From Amoeboaphelidium protococcarum (taxonomy: Eukaryota; Aphelidiomycota; Aphelidea): a stretch of 64,000 nt of DNA. Position numbers and translations under genes: made by a program. Below the pieces are notes generated by a model. The model did not search any database, was not told the DNA's origin, and saw only the letters and a list, made by a program, of their open reading frames with translations. The stretch spans positions 310,001 to 374,000 of the forward strand of contig JALECJ010000005.1 of NCBI GenBank assembly GCA_023515745.1, given 5' to 3'. Below are positions 45,562 to 59,343 of the stretch, in pieces. How positions within the stretch are numbered: position 1 is the stretch's first letter; every line of letters starts with the position of its first letter.

Positions 45562-46120
45562 TCAATCAAAGTCGGCCCAGGCGTTCTCTCTGCGAATAGC
45601 CTCCTCCTCTTCCGGAGTAAAGTCGTTGACTAGACCGAAAGTTTAGCGAATCTGCTCTGCAGTCTTTCCCTTGATCATATTAGCCACGCACTTGGAGCCA
45701 AGATCAAGCAGTGGTTTAATGTCCAAGTAATTGGCAGCCAGGATGACTTTGAACAGCAACTCGTTCTGTTGATCAGTTGGACAAATTTTCTTCAAATACT
45801 GCTTATCCCACTCTGCAATGTCTTCACTATTCTTGTACTTGACCTCATTCTCTTCTTCAGCCGGTGGAGTGTCATTCTTATGATGTTCACACCATTCCAG
45901 AATCAGTTGGTAGACTTCAGAGCTCACATTGGGGATTGGGATCGGCTGCTCTGGCACGTCGCCCAAATCAGTCAGCATGTCTTTCACGATGACACTCATA
46001 CATGCAACCTTCTGGTCAACATCAATAATCTTGTTATCCTATCTACAATCACAATGTATTTTATATGTAAAGACATGTACAATATATAATGATAATAATT
46101 TACGTGCTAATTTTAACCAT
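45562..46120 (-). CDS. SKP1: SKP1, SCF ubiquitin ligase subunit
   Basis: Exons 46104-46120 and 45562-46042 (intron 61 nt, phase 2) give 165 residues, the family norm. SKP1 joins F-box proteins to cullin in SCF ligases and also sits at kinetochores. The BTB-like N-terminus reads MVKISTQDNKIIDVDQKVAC, then SVIVKDMLTDLGDVPEQPIP and VYQLILEWCEHHKND. The C-terminal helices read LLFKVILAANYLDIKPLLDL, NMIKGKTAEQIRQTFGLVND and TPEEEEAIRRENAWADFD. The first exon is only 17 nt; without it the protein would start late at MSVIVKD. It is divergent from MtnA by 148 bp. Confidence 0.95.
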
Positions 46121-46268
46121 GACAGAGTATTTGCTCAGAAATAGTGAAATACTATAGATTTGTGATCAGGAGAAACAAACATTTTGTTCAATTGCTGCAA
46201 TTGAACATTTCTCTCCCGCTCTCGCTCTCTTTTAGTCTTCAAACCGATACGCGTCAAATCTGAAGAAA

Positions 46269-47399
46269 ATGACTGGAATTAATAACAAGTTGTAAGCGAT
46301 AGTGTATGACTAGGCGGATCACTCTCTGAGGATTTTAGATCAATTGCAGTTGCCGCATAAATCTGTCTATGTTAGTGTGAGCGGGATTTAAGATGGATTC
46401 GATGTAATTAAATCAATGAAAGTTAGAGGTGCGCCAGCGATTGCAATTGTTGCAATGATGTCCTTGGCTGTTGAGGTACATCGTCAGGAATATCAAGCGG
46501 TGGATGCCACTAAATTACTTGTGAAGATTAAGGGACATTTGGACTACATTGTCAAGAGTCGACCGACTGCTGTAAACTTATTTGAGGCTGCCAACAGATT
46601 ACGCGTTTAGTTATCTGATATCTCCATAAATAATGCTTAGGAGTTGATTTTGTTTGTGGAGAAGTTTGCCATTGATCTGTATGAAAAAGATATCCAAGAT
46701 TGTAGAGCTATGGGCGGTAATGGCGCAGACTGGCTGATATCTTAATGTTAGTAGTAGGGAAGAAAATTACGCGTTCTGACCCACTGCAATACAGGATCTT
46801 TAGCTACTGGTGGATATGGTACGGCGTTGGGTGTTATCAGGCGGTTGAATGAACTCGGCCACTTGGAGTAAGTATTTTGTACAGAGACGCGTCCCTATAA
46901 TTAAGGTAGCCGATTGACTGCTTACGAACTTGTTACTGACTCTCTGCCTCAGCCAACTCTAATTTGTGACAATATGGTGAGTTCTTTATTTCAGACAGCT
47001 CAGCAGAAATTTGGAGGACCAATAGACGCTATCATCGTTGGTGCTGATAGAGTCGCTGCTAATGGCGATACTGCAAACAAAATTGGTACTTATCAACTTG
47101 CTATTGCTGCGCGGTATCACGGAGTGAAGTTTATGGTGGTGGCTCCATCAACGACTGTCGATCTCAATACTCAGAGTGGTTCTGATATTCAGATTGAAGA
47201 AAGACCGCATAAAGAACTTACTCATGTAACTGGTTTAAGCGAAGATGGAGAATTGCAGCAAGTAAACACTGCTCCTAAGAGTATCAACGTTTGGAATCCG
47301 GCTTTCGATGTCACACCACACGAACTGATAGACTGTATCGTTACCGAATCTCAAGTTTTTGTCAAAGATGCTGCAGGCAAGTTTAACATAACATTTTGA
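46269..47399 (+). CDS. MRI1: Methylthioribose-1-phosphate isomerase (MtnA/MRI1)
   Basis: A 376-residue single-exon enzyme of the methionine salvage pathway that converts MTR-1-P to methylthioribulose-1-P. The eIF2B-like fold is plain: [40 protein letters not shown] with the catalytic Cys in [26 protein letters not shown], and the catalytic Asp in [20 protein letters not shown]. The end [16 protein letters not shown] is standard. Several conserved Gln are TAR (for example PYNQGSRL as TAA). ACGCGTCAAATC lies 15-22 bp before the ATG, likely in the 5' UTR. Confidence 0.95.
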
Positions 47400-47672
47400 G
47401 TGAACAATTTATACCATTAACAATCCATACTATAGTCTTTCAAAATTAAAATCATTACGATTAGATTTCATGACACTATTGAAATAACAAAGTGATATTA
47501 AAAAGTCTTTGATCTGTGTCTTTTCATAGCTGTGGCATCATTTATGGGATTATACCGTGTAGAAGCTTGGGAGATTTTTTAAAGTTGCGTGGCGCACATC
47601 TTCACTTACAACGTATTCTCCTCTTTTGTTTTTCCCCTTTAGTCAAGTGATCACTTATAAACACAAATTGGA

Positions 47673-48248
47673 ATGGACTATATTAGCGTGGAGTTTATTG
47701 GGAACAAAATTAACCCAATGTACGTTTGGCCCGTTTTAGGGTCTGTTATTTAAGCTGTAATCCTTGTGCTATATGGATACAGCATCTTGAGTAGTGGTGG
47801 TAAGAACAAACGCGCCGAAAATTTGGTCTTGGGTTCGATATCGTTGGCAATGTGCTTGGTATTTGCGCCCGTCTTCATTGTAATTGTCGCCATACTTATT
47901 GTTACGAACTAAGGCTATCTAGTGGTGCTTCTATTATCGCCGTGCTTCATCTTGAGTAACGCTGTATTTCCGTACTTGTGCATATTGCCTGTCGATAAAT
48001 GGATTGAACGCGATTACATTCTGTTCTTTTTATCTATTGCCACCTGGTCTTACTTGGATAACATCACATTAAATGCTTTTGTACCTGAGTAGCTGTTACT
48101 GCCATCTGCTATCGCGTTATACGTGGTCAGATGGGCACTGGTTTACAAGAAGCTCTATGATTACGGAAACTTGCCTGAGCCTGACGTTAAGTCCCAAATT
48201 GTTGATCGCGATGAAAAGGTTCCATTGAAGACAATGCAGGTGGTTTGA
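47673..48248 (+). CDS. Four-helix membrane protein, tandem paralogue 1
   Basis: A 191-residue frame with four to five hydrophobic helices (MYVWPVLGSVIQAVILVLYG, SISLAMCLVFAPVFIVIVAI, VVLLLSPCFILSNAVFPYLC, DYILFFLSIATWSYLDNITL) and a charged tail. The neighbour at 48508 has the same helix plan and shares LLSIVSWTYLDN / FLSIATWSYLDN, so the two arose by tandem duplication. TAR codons are few because the protein is hydrophobic. I recognise no family. The genes lie head to tail 259 bp apart, each ending in TGA after a short hydrophilic tail. Confidence 0.7.
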
Positions 48249-48507
48249 TTTTGAAAACGGTACTTGAAAATCAATGAACTGTATGGAAATATACACAGGT
48301 ATATCTTAATACATTTAATGTAACTACGCTCGATTCTTTTATTTTCAACCACATTCACCTAGTATCTTCGCTTTATAAGCAGGTAATCGATTCAAAACTA
48401 ACCATGCGGTTGAATACGAGCTAAAGTAAGCGACGAACCACTATTACTGTATATGATTATTTTGTTTTTGAATCTACTGCAAAATTACATATTTACCCAA
48501 TTTTGAA

Positions 48508-49074
48508 ATGGATTTTATTGGCGCGTAATTACTTGCAGAGTATACAATCGATTTGTTGGTGTGGTGGCCTGTTCTATTGGCTTTTGGGCAAGCCAGTCTA
48601 ATGGCAATGGGTGGTTTAATTCTATTTGCCACTGGATCATATCGCGGCATGTTACTATTCAATGTGGCGTGCTATCTTATCCTCTCCTTGCTAATTGCAC
48701 CTGTCATCGTTCTAATAACTGCATTTCTATGGACATCCAAGAGCTTAATCTTTGCTTTATTCATAATAGTGCCAATCTTTGTGGTCGGCAATGCGATCTT
48801 CGTCTACCTCAGTTTCAAGCCTGTGAATCAATGGTCGGAGAACGACTTTACGTGGTACTTGCTCAGTATCGTGTCTTGGACTTATCTGGACAATTTTGTA
48901 CTTAAGCAATTTATCGCTAATGACACCCTTTTCTTAATTGTGACCATTGCTTTGTACGCAATGCGCTGGCTCACTGTGCATACCCAAGTCGCGCTGTACT
49001 GTCTGCCTGATCCAAAGCTGGCGGTGAAGACTGAATCCGTTGAGAAGGATCGTGTAAAAACATCTATGGTTTGA
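48508..49074 (+). CDS. Four-helix membrane protein, tandem paralogue 2
   Basis: A 188-residue frame: helices VWWPVLLAFGQASLMAMGGL, LFNVACYLILSLLIAPVIVL, LIFALFIIVPIFVVGNAIFV and WYLLSIVSWTYLDNFVLKQF. The start MDFIGAQLLAEYTIDL includes one Gln as TAA and parallels MDYISVEFIGNKINPM of the neighbour. The tail is lysine-rich (AVKTESVEKDRVKTSMV). Diverged from paralogue 1 except at the W-S/T-YLDN motif and topology, so the duplication is old. Unknown function. Confidence 0.7.
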
Positions 49075-49305
49075 ATTATCATTCTATAAAATATACTCCA
49101 TATGAATTCAATATACTCTGGTTATTTATTAAAGGATTATCGTTCTCTTAGAGATATGATTGATTCACCTTCAAAATTACTATAGACAATACTTTCCGGT
49201 CCGTCGTTCGTTCTAAAATCGTTTCTTCTTCTTCTTCTTTCTGCGGGCCAGCCGTAACTTGAGAGAAATCAATTGGTTCAACTTTTTCGTATCCATATCA
49301 GCATT

Positions 49306-52300
49306 ATGTCTCAGCTACTTTTGCGGTTATTCTAGTCATAATTCTTCTCTACATGGCTTGCAGTCTCATAGTAAGTATATTGTTTTGTTTTCGTTTCATC
49401 AGTACTGGTACAACTAATGCTTGTGTAAGTAAGTGTAGTCTTTATAAGCATATTGACAATATCGGCGTGCAGTTCTATCTCTGCCATAGATTGAAAGAGT
49501 TTCCCGTATAAGAGATTGAATTTCTACTTCCACAATTATTGTAAGTTTGTTTAAATATTCCGCTTGTATCTAGAAGCATTATTATTATCATTGACGTGGT
49601 CATTGAATTTTGTAGACATTTGGTTCTGTTTTATCCGCAAAAGTCGATTGCGTTACAGGATTTCCTCATTGAATGTTGCCATAGATCCACTCACTTTGTC
49701 CTTCTTATGTATTGGTACTTGGATGCTTACATTCCCGAGTTGAAGAATTTAGAAGCTGTGTAAATTTGTCACGAACTTCATTCTTAATGTCTATCTATTC
49801 TATCTCCTCACAATGATGATGGTGTTGATGAACATGATGCTGGCAAATAATTGAATATTAATATCAATGCCGGCAGTAATAGCAATAATCAATAATCTCA
49901 AGTGCACATGCCTTAATCATAGTCTTATTAATCGTTGTCGGTTTTAAAAGATGGAAGTATTAAAGGTGTGGGGAAGCAATCTCGTAAAGTTAATGGGAAT
50001 ATTGCTTCAATGATAATCGGGATGAGTATGGTGGCAGCATCTGCCGCAGATTCAGCTAAAGTTCATGGTGCACTGGCAATGGCTATCAGATAGGGATAAA
50101 TGCAGATTGATGTAATGAAGTCTTTGCAACATTTGAATCTATCTGATCATAGTAACTACTAGGACGATGGGAAGAATGTGGGGAGTAAAAATGGCAGCAA
50201 AAAGATTCTATCTTCATCCTATACTAAATTAGATTAAAATCCTTAAGATGATTTATAGAGTCAGTTTAAACGAAATAGTATCTAGAGTGGAAAGAAGGCT
50301 CTGCTTTTATTAGACCGAGTGAAAAAGGCTATTTTACAGCCATAGAAAGTTGTCAAGTCTTCTCCATCATTGGAAGAGCTGCACTAAGGAGATGCTTTCT
50401 CTTTCAAGTAGTTTGTGCATCGAACAAAGTCATCTTTACATTCTTCTAGTAGTCCGGAAATTGCTTTGAAAAGACCGCGACATGCTGTAAAGTAAGTGGA
50501 TTTGAACAGTTTCGACGATTTGGAAGTGCTAAATGTGAATGATGTTGTTGAGCTTACCGCTGAGTCTGCTGTGATTACTTCATCTTAAAGCATGGCATAA
50601 TAGTAGAGTTAGGCTTAACAATAGAGTTAACTTTCTTAATCTTAACCGTAGTCCTAAATGGCTGTTGCCAGAGAACAATAGAGTAATCATCAGCCTAAGG
50701 GTCAGTAGAGAAGATAGTCATCAGCAACGGTGCATATGTGGTAGAGGAATAAGTTGGCTTAGTCTAAGCATTATTACCATTCAGAGCTGCAGTTTATCTA
50801 TGCTTTGAATTCAATTGCTGATCGTCTGCTTCTACTGCCCAAACCGATAAGGTAGAGTTCTCTTAAAGCTGAGCTGGCCCTGTTGAATCACAATCTACCA
50901 GCCAAGGTGTGCCTGCCTCTATGGTGTTGCCATGTTGAGGGCTAATGCTCTTATCATCATTCTATTGTGCGAATTGTCGTTGATGAAGGCGTGGTGTTGA
51001 ATAGTGCTGATAGAGTGCCGTACTTGATATTGGTTGAAGTTATCGAAGCTGATTTGGACATTGAAGAATTGCAAGAACTATCTATTGTTAGTACCAAGCA
51101 GTCAAAGTCTAATAGTCGGAGGACTTCAAATTTGATTCATTCCACATTGAGTTCTTCTTCTACATAGATTTAATCTAATGGCGATTTAATGCAAGATCAA
51201 TAGGAAGAGGAGCTCATCCCGTTGAGTCCTGTTTAAATGTTATCAAAGAACATGTTTAAATTTGATGAAACTGAATAATAATTGCATTTTGGGAATGAAG
51301 TGTTGTAAGAGCGATTATAGAATGGATTCGATAATAATGTTAGCCCAATGGTGGAGAGACGTATTAGCATCGCTGCAGAGGCGTCTAGTCGATCTGCTGC
51401 TCATATTATGCCAGAGAGTGATCATTACCCAAAGCTCAGAACTGCCGCGATAATGCTGGCCCAGCTCTCTATGCCAAATTCTCCTATTAAGCCGGCAGAT
51501 TAAAAAATAATTTAGGAAAAGATTCTGCAAGAGATGCAGCACTTGGAATAAATTCGATAACAGGCACTTTAATAGTATCAGACTTAGATTAGTCCAGACG
51601 GTGGCAATGTATTAGATCATCGCGGCTCAATTTAAGCTGTAATGTCTGATACTGAGAGTATTCTCACCACGGATGAGTAGATTATTCAGTCATTGGCTAA
51701 TCTGAAAGATGATCCATCCGCTGTCTCGTTTAAAGAGAGCTGGGAAAGTAAAATGAATCGAGTGAGAAGTCAGTCTTAGTATGGTCAACATCCCAACTGG
51801 AGATTGTTGTCTTGTATTGTGAAAGTTGGCGCTGATCTCAGGCAGGAATAGCTGGCTTTGTAACTGATAAAAGAGGTGAAAAATATCTGGATCGAGGAAG
51901 CTGTTGATGCTCACATTCTATTTTATGGTATTCTGATCACATCGAATTCCACTGGTCTAATTGAAACTATTCCAAATTCTATATCTGTGCACTCGATGAA
52001 GCGCAATGCTTATGCCGGCGGTTTATATCAGAAGGGGAAGCCATACACAATCTTTGATCATTACATAAACACCTATGGCGCAATAACATCTCAGACATTC
52101 AAGGATGCTCAGCGCAAGTTTATGCAAAGTCTTGTGGGATACTCTTTGGTCACTTATATCTTGAATATTAAAGATCGACATAATGGTAACATCCTTCTGC
52201 TTAATGATGGTCATATTGTGCACATTGATTTTGGCTTCATGTTTGGAAACTCGCCAGGAAACGTCTAGTTTGAGAGTGCACCATTCAAGTTGTTGAGTGA

Positions 52301-52619
52301 GTATGTGGACTTGCTGGGAGGTTTCAATTCGCGTATATATCAGGAATTCCGTTAGCTAATGAATTAAGCATTCAATGCTCTGAGGAAGCATTCCGACAAG
52401 ATCATCCTCTTGGTGGAGTTGATGATGAAAGATTCCAACTTTCCGTGCTTTTAAGGTAATCCTGTGGTCATATTACAGCAGCTGAAAGATCGCTTCTAGT
52501 TATCATTGACCGAAAAGCAGTTGGAAGATTATGTGGATAGAATGATCCTTACAAGTTACAATAATATGTTCACGAAGTTGTACGACAACTTTTAGTATTA
52601 CAGCAATGGCATTTTATGA
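49306..52619 (+). CDS. PIK1: Phosphatidylinositol 4-kinase, PIK1/PI4K-beta type
   Basis: Exons 49306-49370, 49439-49540 and 49616-52619 (introns 68 and 75 nt) encode 1,056 residues. It makes PI4P at the Golgi and is recruited by ARF1, also encoded here at 55801. The N-terminal lipid-kinase-unique helices read LLLRLFQSQFFSTWLAVSYL and HRLKEFPVQEIEFLLPQLLH. A long Ser/Gln-rich disordered part follows (SQAQQQSQLSQSQPQSQMA), almost wholly TAR-coded. The kinase core has SCIVKVGADLRQEQLALQLI, SVHSMKRNAYAGGLYQKG, the catalytic loop IKDRHNGNILLL and the metal-binding HIDFGFMFGNSPGN, then DVYDNF-type end FTKLYDNFQYYSNGIL. The stop is TGA. Confident. Confidence 0.93.
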
Positions 52620-52702
52620 GCTGATGAATTAAGACAAATATTGAGATAAATAAACTACAGTTGTAAGTTATATTTTCAGTTACTTTACAGAGCATTACTA
52701 TT

Positions 52703-55137
52703 TCAGTTAGAGTTGGTGCCCTTTCCAGACAGAGTTCTATCAAGATTATACGCGGCACTTATTAAAGCAATGTGGGAGAATGCTTGAGGCATATTACCCA
52801 ACAGTTCGCCAGATTTAGCAATCTCTTCACTGAATAGACCGAGGTGATTACCATAACTTAGCAATTGTTCAAATATAAAATGAGCCTTGCGCAGGAATGG
52901 AGTGTGATACTTTCCAGCCCGGGTAAGAGCCTCCACTAGCCAAAATGTTGTCATTGTGAAAGTGCCCTCCTACCCAGGTAGACCATCCATTGACTTGATT
53001 GGATCATATCTCAGTGCAAAGTTATTGATCAAAAGTCCGCCTCTCTCCGGACTCTTGCATATCTCACGTAGAGTGCTGGTAAATCTGGGATCAGACGGGG
53101 ATATGAAAAACACCAGAGGCATGATGAGACAAGCACAGTCCAGTAGATTATTCTCATAACATTGTGTAAACGTCTTCTTCTACTTATCAAAGCACTTCTC
53201 CATAATGTCCTCATAAATCTTATCCCTGGTCTGGAACCATCGCTACCTGTCCGGGCATGGAAGCATCCGTTTCTCTGACAATCTCAAGCCACGATCCACC
53301 GCTACCCAGCACATCACTTTAGAGTAGGTGAAGTGCTTCATCTCACCTCTCACCTCCCAAATACTATTGTCCGGTCTATCCCAATTGTCGCACACATAGT
53401 CGACAAGTCTGCGCAGTGAACACCATAGATCATACGAAATTGGGGATCCAAACTTGTTGTACAAGTACGCAGCATCCATCAATTCTCCATAGATATCTAA
53501 CTGAAGGTGATCTTGTGCAGCATTGCCTATTCTGACAGGCTTTGACTGACGATAACCCTCCAGATGGTCAAGCTGACTCTCTGGCATGTATTTCTTACCA
53601 TCGATCGTGTACATGATACTCAGCGATCCATCCGGATTCAAGTCATTGCATCGCTTCTACATGAAATCCCAGTAATCTTTAGCCTCCTCCGTAAATCCAA
53701 TTCTGAGAAAGGCGTAGATGGTAAAAGCAGAGTCCCTTACCCAACTGAACCGATAATCCCAGTTCCTAACACCGCCAACAGATTCAGGTAGCCCAAATGT
53801 TGGTGATGCAACAACTGCACCGGTTGGAGCATATGTCAAAAGCTTAAGAGTCAAAGCACTGCGCAGCACCGTCTCTCTCCATCTACCCGTGTACTTGCAC
53901 TTCTCACTCCATCCTAGCCAATATTCATGCGTCATATGTCTGAGCTGGTTCAGAAGGCCCACTGTTAATGGCGGATCAAACAGCAAAGGGTCAATACTAC
54001 GCGTTTGCTAATCAGACTTGGATTTAACTGGATTATTAACAGCAGATTTCAAACAGATTTAATGAGTCTCCACTGCACGTTTGGACAGTTGAGGGTGTTC
54101 ACGAAAAACCAAAATAAGTTCTTATCTCTCAAACAGAGTAATCTCTCCCACAACACCTTCTCCCAGCATACCATCACGTTTAACCTTTTTCCAAGTTAGC
54201 AGGGGACAGAGCGCAGTCTCATAAAACTTGCCATCCACCTCCGGATCATAATCTTCATCATCTGAATACTTGACAAGTGCACACAATTCAAAAACCTGCT
54301 CACCATCTTCAGACTCAAACAGGACAATATTGTTCTACATGGTTCCTTCTCTAAATGGAGTCCACTAATCTGCAAGTTCATTATAGTTGCTTATATTACA
54401 GCTATCTGCATGTGGTGCACGAAAGCCATCGCCATTACCATCACAATTAACTGGAGCGTTTATCGACGTCTTATGACTCTTGGTGCCATACTCAAATGCA
54501 GGGAAACACTCGATACGGAATCTGATTCTACCACGAACGACGTCAACGTGTCGGGCAATCCAAGGAAGTACCACCGCACCACTGCTGCTTTTACCCTAAG
54601 ATTAATAGTATGGAAGAGGCATGTAGTCCGTCACTTATCCTACAGCATTCTCTGAGAGGAACCTTGTCAGCAACATGTTGGTCTGAGGGAAATACTACTG
54701 CTTTGATGAGAATGACGTGGATTGGTATTTTAGATCATTATCCTTGGGTTCATCACTGATACCATCTTGGTTCGTGTCAAAATAATCAGCCCTCTTCTTA
54801 TCCGTCTACTGCATGCACTCAGTGGCAGGTGTGCCATGCATGTCAAAAGGTGACCATTGAGCGCCATGTATAGGCTTGACACTGAAGTGACCACCCTTAT
54901 CCTTGTCCAGGATCTTACAGAAAATCGATGACGAATCAAACTTGGGATAGCACAAGAAATCGATACTTCCATCCATGCCCACTAAAGCACATGTTCTCAA
55001 ATTGCCAATAACACTACATATGATAATGAAATGATAATTGATAGACTAGCAATCGTGAAAAAATAGTATCAACTAAAGGCATACCCATATTAATCGATAG
55101 GCAAGTACTCGTTCTTTATAGTGTTATCAAATTACAT
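52703..55137 (-). CDS. GH15 family glucosidase (glucoamylase/trehalase-like)
   Basis: Exons 55085-55137 and 52703-55013 (intron 71 nt, phase 2) give 787 residues. The N-terminal domain starts [38 protein letters not shown], as in GH15 enzymes. The (alpha/alpha)6 barrel has [20 protein letters not shown], the general-acid region [20 protein letters not shown] and the general-base region [20 protein letters not shown] with FSHIAL. Both catalytic Glu are present. No signal peptide, so it is probably cytosolic (glycogen or trehalose breakdown). An insertion with acidic [11 protein letters not shown] is unusual in length. The alpha-glucosidic specificity is not decided by sequence alone. It is convergent with the PI4-kinase (83 bp between stops). 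Confidence 0.87.
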
Positions 55138-56420
<1,283 letters not shown>

Positions 56421-56598
56421 GAGTGTCAGGTGGTTTGATGAAAGTGGTGGTGTTGGGCGTTTAGTCTGATTCTATTCATCATCATTATCATCATTAATAT
56501 TGATATAATACGAGCGAAATAAAAACGGTAGGAGTAATTTTCTATTTTCTTATTCACATTCTTTCCATTCAAAGACTTTATTGATGGTGCCATCAATG

Positions 56599-57366
56599 TC
56601 AACCTTTGTGTGAAAGTTCCTCGCTTTGATTAGGCGATGAGGAGGCGCCGCTGACTCTGGCCGCGTCATGATGATGATTGTGATTGTGATAAAGACGGTC
56701 GGATACATCTTTCACTATCCAGTCAAAACCTTCCGTTATACCTTGTCCGGTATATGCGCTACACGCTGCAATCTTGTAATTTCTCCCTTTGAGCCACTTA
56801 TCCAACTGAAGAGCTTGTTGAACTTATGCTGGTGTCATTGCTCCTGATACATCACTTTTATTAACCATGATAAGTAGAGACGCGCCGCCGGTACGATCAT
56901 CACCTAACACTTGCTGCATGGTTTCCAGAACAGTACTACCTATGGACATAACTGCCTAATCTTCACCGGCGTTAACAACGTTCTCATTATTGTCGGGCAA
57001 CAATCGCTCGCGGTCCGTCCCATCAATGACAAATACCAGAGCGTCTGTCTGAGCATAATGATTTCGCCAATAAGGGCGTATACTCCTCTAGCCACCTATA
57101 TCCCATATCGTTAATAGATAGCCAGCCTTGTGTAGGAACGATTTGATCTAAAATCCAACAGTCGGAGATATCTTTGCGTGATCAAGATTCAGATTACCAA
57201 TCATGTCAGCGACTTCATCACACTATTGAGCAGGTTCAGTGGTAGTTTGAAGCTATTCGAAACTGTATAAAATTGTACTCTTCCCAGCGTTGTCTAACCC
57301 TACAACGAGGATCCTCATTTCACGTTCCTTCTACTTAATTTTCCTTAGTATAGTGAGCAGTCCCAT
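56599..57366 (-). CDS. ARL2: ARL2-type small GTPase with insertions
   Basis: A 255-residue ARF-like GTPase starting MGLLTILRKIKQKEREMRIL, which is the ARL2 N-terminus (tubulin folding and mitochondrial roles). P loop GLDNAGKST, switch 1 PTVGFQIKSF, switch 2 DIGGQRSIRPYWRNHY. The Q of GGQ is again a TAG. It is about 70 residues longer than usual: inserts TTTEPAQQCDEVADMIGNLN and PDNNENVVNAGEDQA, and a His/Asp tail (YHNHNHHHDAARV). The specificity motif reads NKSD rather than NKQD. Two readings are possible: a divergent functional ARL2, or inserts from unspliced introns; the frame stays open across them without GT..TGTAG limits, so the first is preferred. 87 bp divergent from TMA16. Confidence 0.87.
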
Positions 57367-57453
57367 GATGTTAATTCTTACTTTTTATTGGCGTTATCGC
57401 TGATCCTTGAGTTTTCACTCTGATAAAAGAAAACGGTGTAAAAAATTGTCAAC

Positions 57454-58051
57454 ATGGTAAGATCTGCATATTCACATATGAATTATATAATTTTTATATC
57501 ATTTGTAGCCAAATAACAGTAAAAAATCATTGAAAGATATTAAAGGTGATAAGATCCATCCATTTTCGCGTAAAGCTGCCCAGATTAATCGTGTATAGGC
57601 GCGTGTAAAGAGGATCAACTCGGTGAAGAAGCAGCACAAAGATGAGAAGATTTTGCCCATCGTAGAGAAATGGAAGTGGTTTAGGAAAGAATCGGGAAAG
57701 TTGTAGTAACAGTCACTGTCAGTACAGTAATGTCACTCTCTAATTCAGCTGTACATCGAGAGAAATGATGGCGAGATCGAGTCTCTGCAACAGTCAAGAG
57801 TGCATGGAAGTGTTAGAAGGCCAAAGCCACCGCGTCTCACCCTTCTTGAAATGATGCGATAGAAGGACTTGAATGAATATGAAAATGTTGGCTTTGTAAT
57901 CCCAGATCTGACCAATGCCAAGAATGTTACAGTGCTCCAAGGATGGAATGGCGATTATCAATGCATTGATATTATCAAGACGATCACTTTAAAGACATAG
58001 AAGGACGCGTCAAAGACTATTAATGGCGAAGATTTGCAGATGAAAGAGTGA
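57454..58051 (+). CDS. TMA16: 60S ribosome-associated protein TMA16
   Basis: The ATG (57454-57456) is the entire first coding exon, followed at once by a 52-nt intron (57457-57508), then exon 57509-58051: 181 residues. TMA16 is a 60S assembly-linked factor. The N-terminus MPNNSKKSLKDIKGDKIHPF with SRKAAQINRVQARVKR is the family signature (HPxSRKAxQ), and later WKWFRKESGKLQQQSLS and RPKPPRLTLLEMMRQKDLNE fit. The C-terminus VLQGWNGDYQCIDIIKTITL is conserved. Several TAR codons are Gln. Divergent from ARL2. Confidence 0.87.
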
Positions 58052-58232
58052 AACGGCGAATAGATATTTTTGCCGGATAGATAGATGAGTAGGAAATTGT
58101 TTTAAAACAGCTGCTCGACATTTACGCGATCACTGTCCTTTTGAAACGAAACACGTAACGCGCTTCTTTTTGTCTTTTTTATCATTTGGAACTAAATTCT
58201 TGTTTGCTTTTGTATTACAACCTTATTTCAAT

Positions 58233-59237
58233 ATGAGCCAGTAATAGTTTTAGTTGAAAGATACTCATAGTGATGGGATTACTAGAGTGCGATTTAATTA
58301 AAATTCTGATTCATTGATAAGTTCTAGTTGGGATGGCAAGGTGAAATATTACCAAGATGTGAGTGAGAAGCCCAAGACTTTTGATTTTCAAATTCCTGTT
58401 CTAGATGTCTCATGCACTGATGTAGAGACTGAGATTATTGCCGCATGCTTAGATGGTGGAGTTTACAAGTATGATTTTATGTCTGGGAATAACGTAGAGC
58501 TTTACTAGCATAAGGATGGTGTGAAATGTGTGGAATTTTTTAGCAAGGCTCAGATCGCCATTTCCGGTAGTTGGGACAAGACGCTGATACTTTACTCTCT
58601 AAAGACTGGTGGCTAGAAGAGTATATAGCTTCCCGGTAAGGTGTATTCAATGTCATTATAAAAGCATATATTGGTGGTGGCCATGAGTGATCGCGCCATA
58701 TGGATCTTTGATTTGTCTTGCCTTATGAGTGGTCGATAACTGGACGATTTGGATGATTTAAAACCTATTTAGAAACGCGAATCCTCTCTCAAACATCAAA
58801 CTAGATGTGTATGTCTCAGTCCGGATGCACAATGCTATGTCACTTCATCTATAGAAGGCAGAGTGGCCGTAGACTTTATCGGCACAGATTCGGAGACTCA
58901 GTCTAAAAAGTACGCGTTTCGTTGTCACCGCGTAAAGGCTGATGGTACCGAAACCATATACCCGGTGAATGCTCTCACTTTCCATCCGAAATATGGTACA
59001 TTTCTCACTGGTGGATCTGATAATAATGTTTCTGTGTGGGATGGAGCCAAGAGAAAGCGTATCAAGTAGTTTTAGTTTATCAACTCTGTAGCCAGTTTAA
59101 GTTTTAGTCGTGATGGAAAGTAGCTTGCCATAGCTTGCTCTTACATGTACGAGCATGGCGATATCGAGAACTAACTCTCTGATTGTGTCATTATCCGCCG
59201 GCTTGAAGATGGTGAATGTATACCTAAAAAGTCGTGA
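58233..59237 (+). CDS. BUB3: Spindle checkpoint WD40 protein BUB3
   Basis: A 334-residue, single-exon WD40 propeller. BUB3 binds phosphorylated KNL1 at kinetochores with BUB1/MAD3. Family features: LKDTHSDGITRVRFNQNSD, SSSWDGKVKYYQDVSEKP, GSWDKTLILYSL, SIEGRVAVDFIGTDSETQSK, KYAFRCHRVKADGTETIYPV and ALTFHPKYGTFLTGGSDNNV with SLSFSRDGKQLAIACSYMYE. The EGRVAV and KYAFKCHR segments tell BUB3 from RAE1. Two Gln in MSQQQFQ are TAA and TAG. Stop TGA. Confidence 0.94.
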
Positions 59238-59343
59238 TTGTATTATTTTATTTATTCAGTCTTGACTTTTTTATCATAGTTTAATTTCTTTGATTTGTTT
59301 ATAATCGCACTCCTGCCCTCTTTAAAGACACTTTTAATTCATA

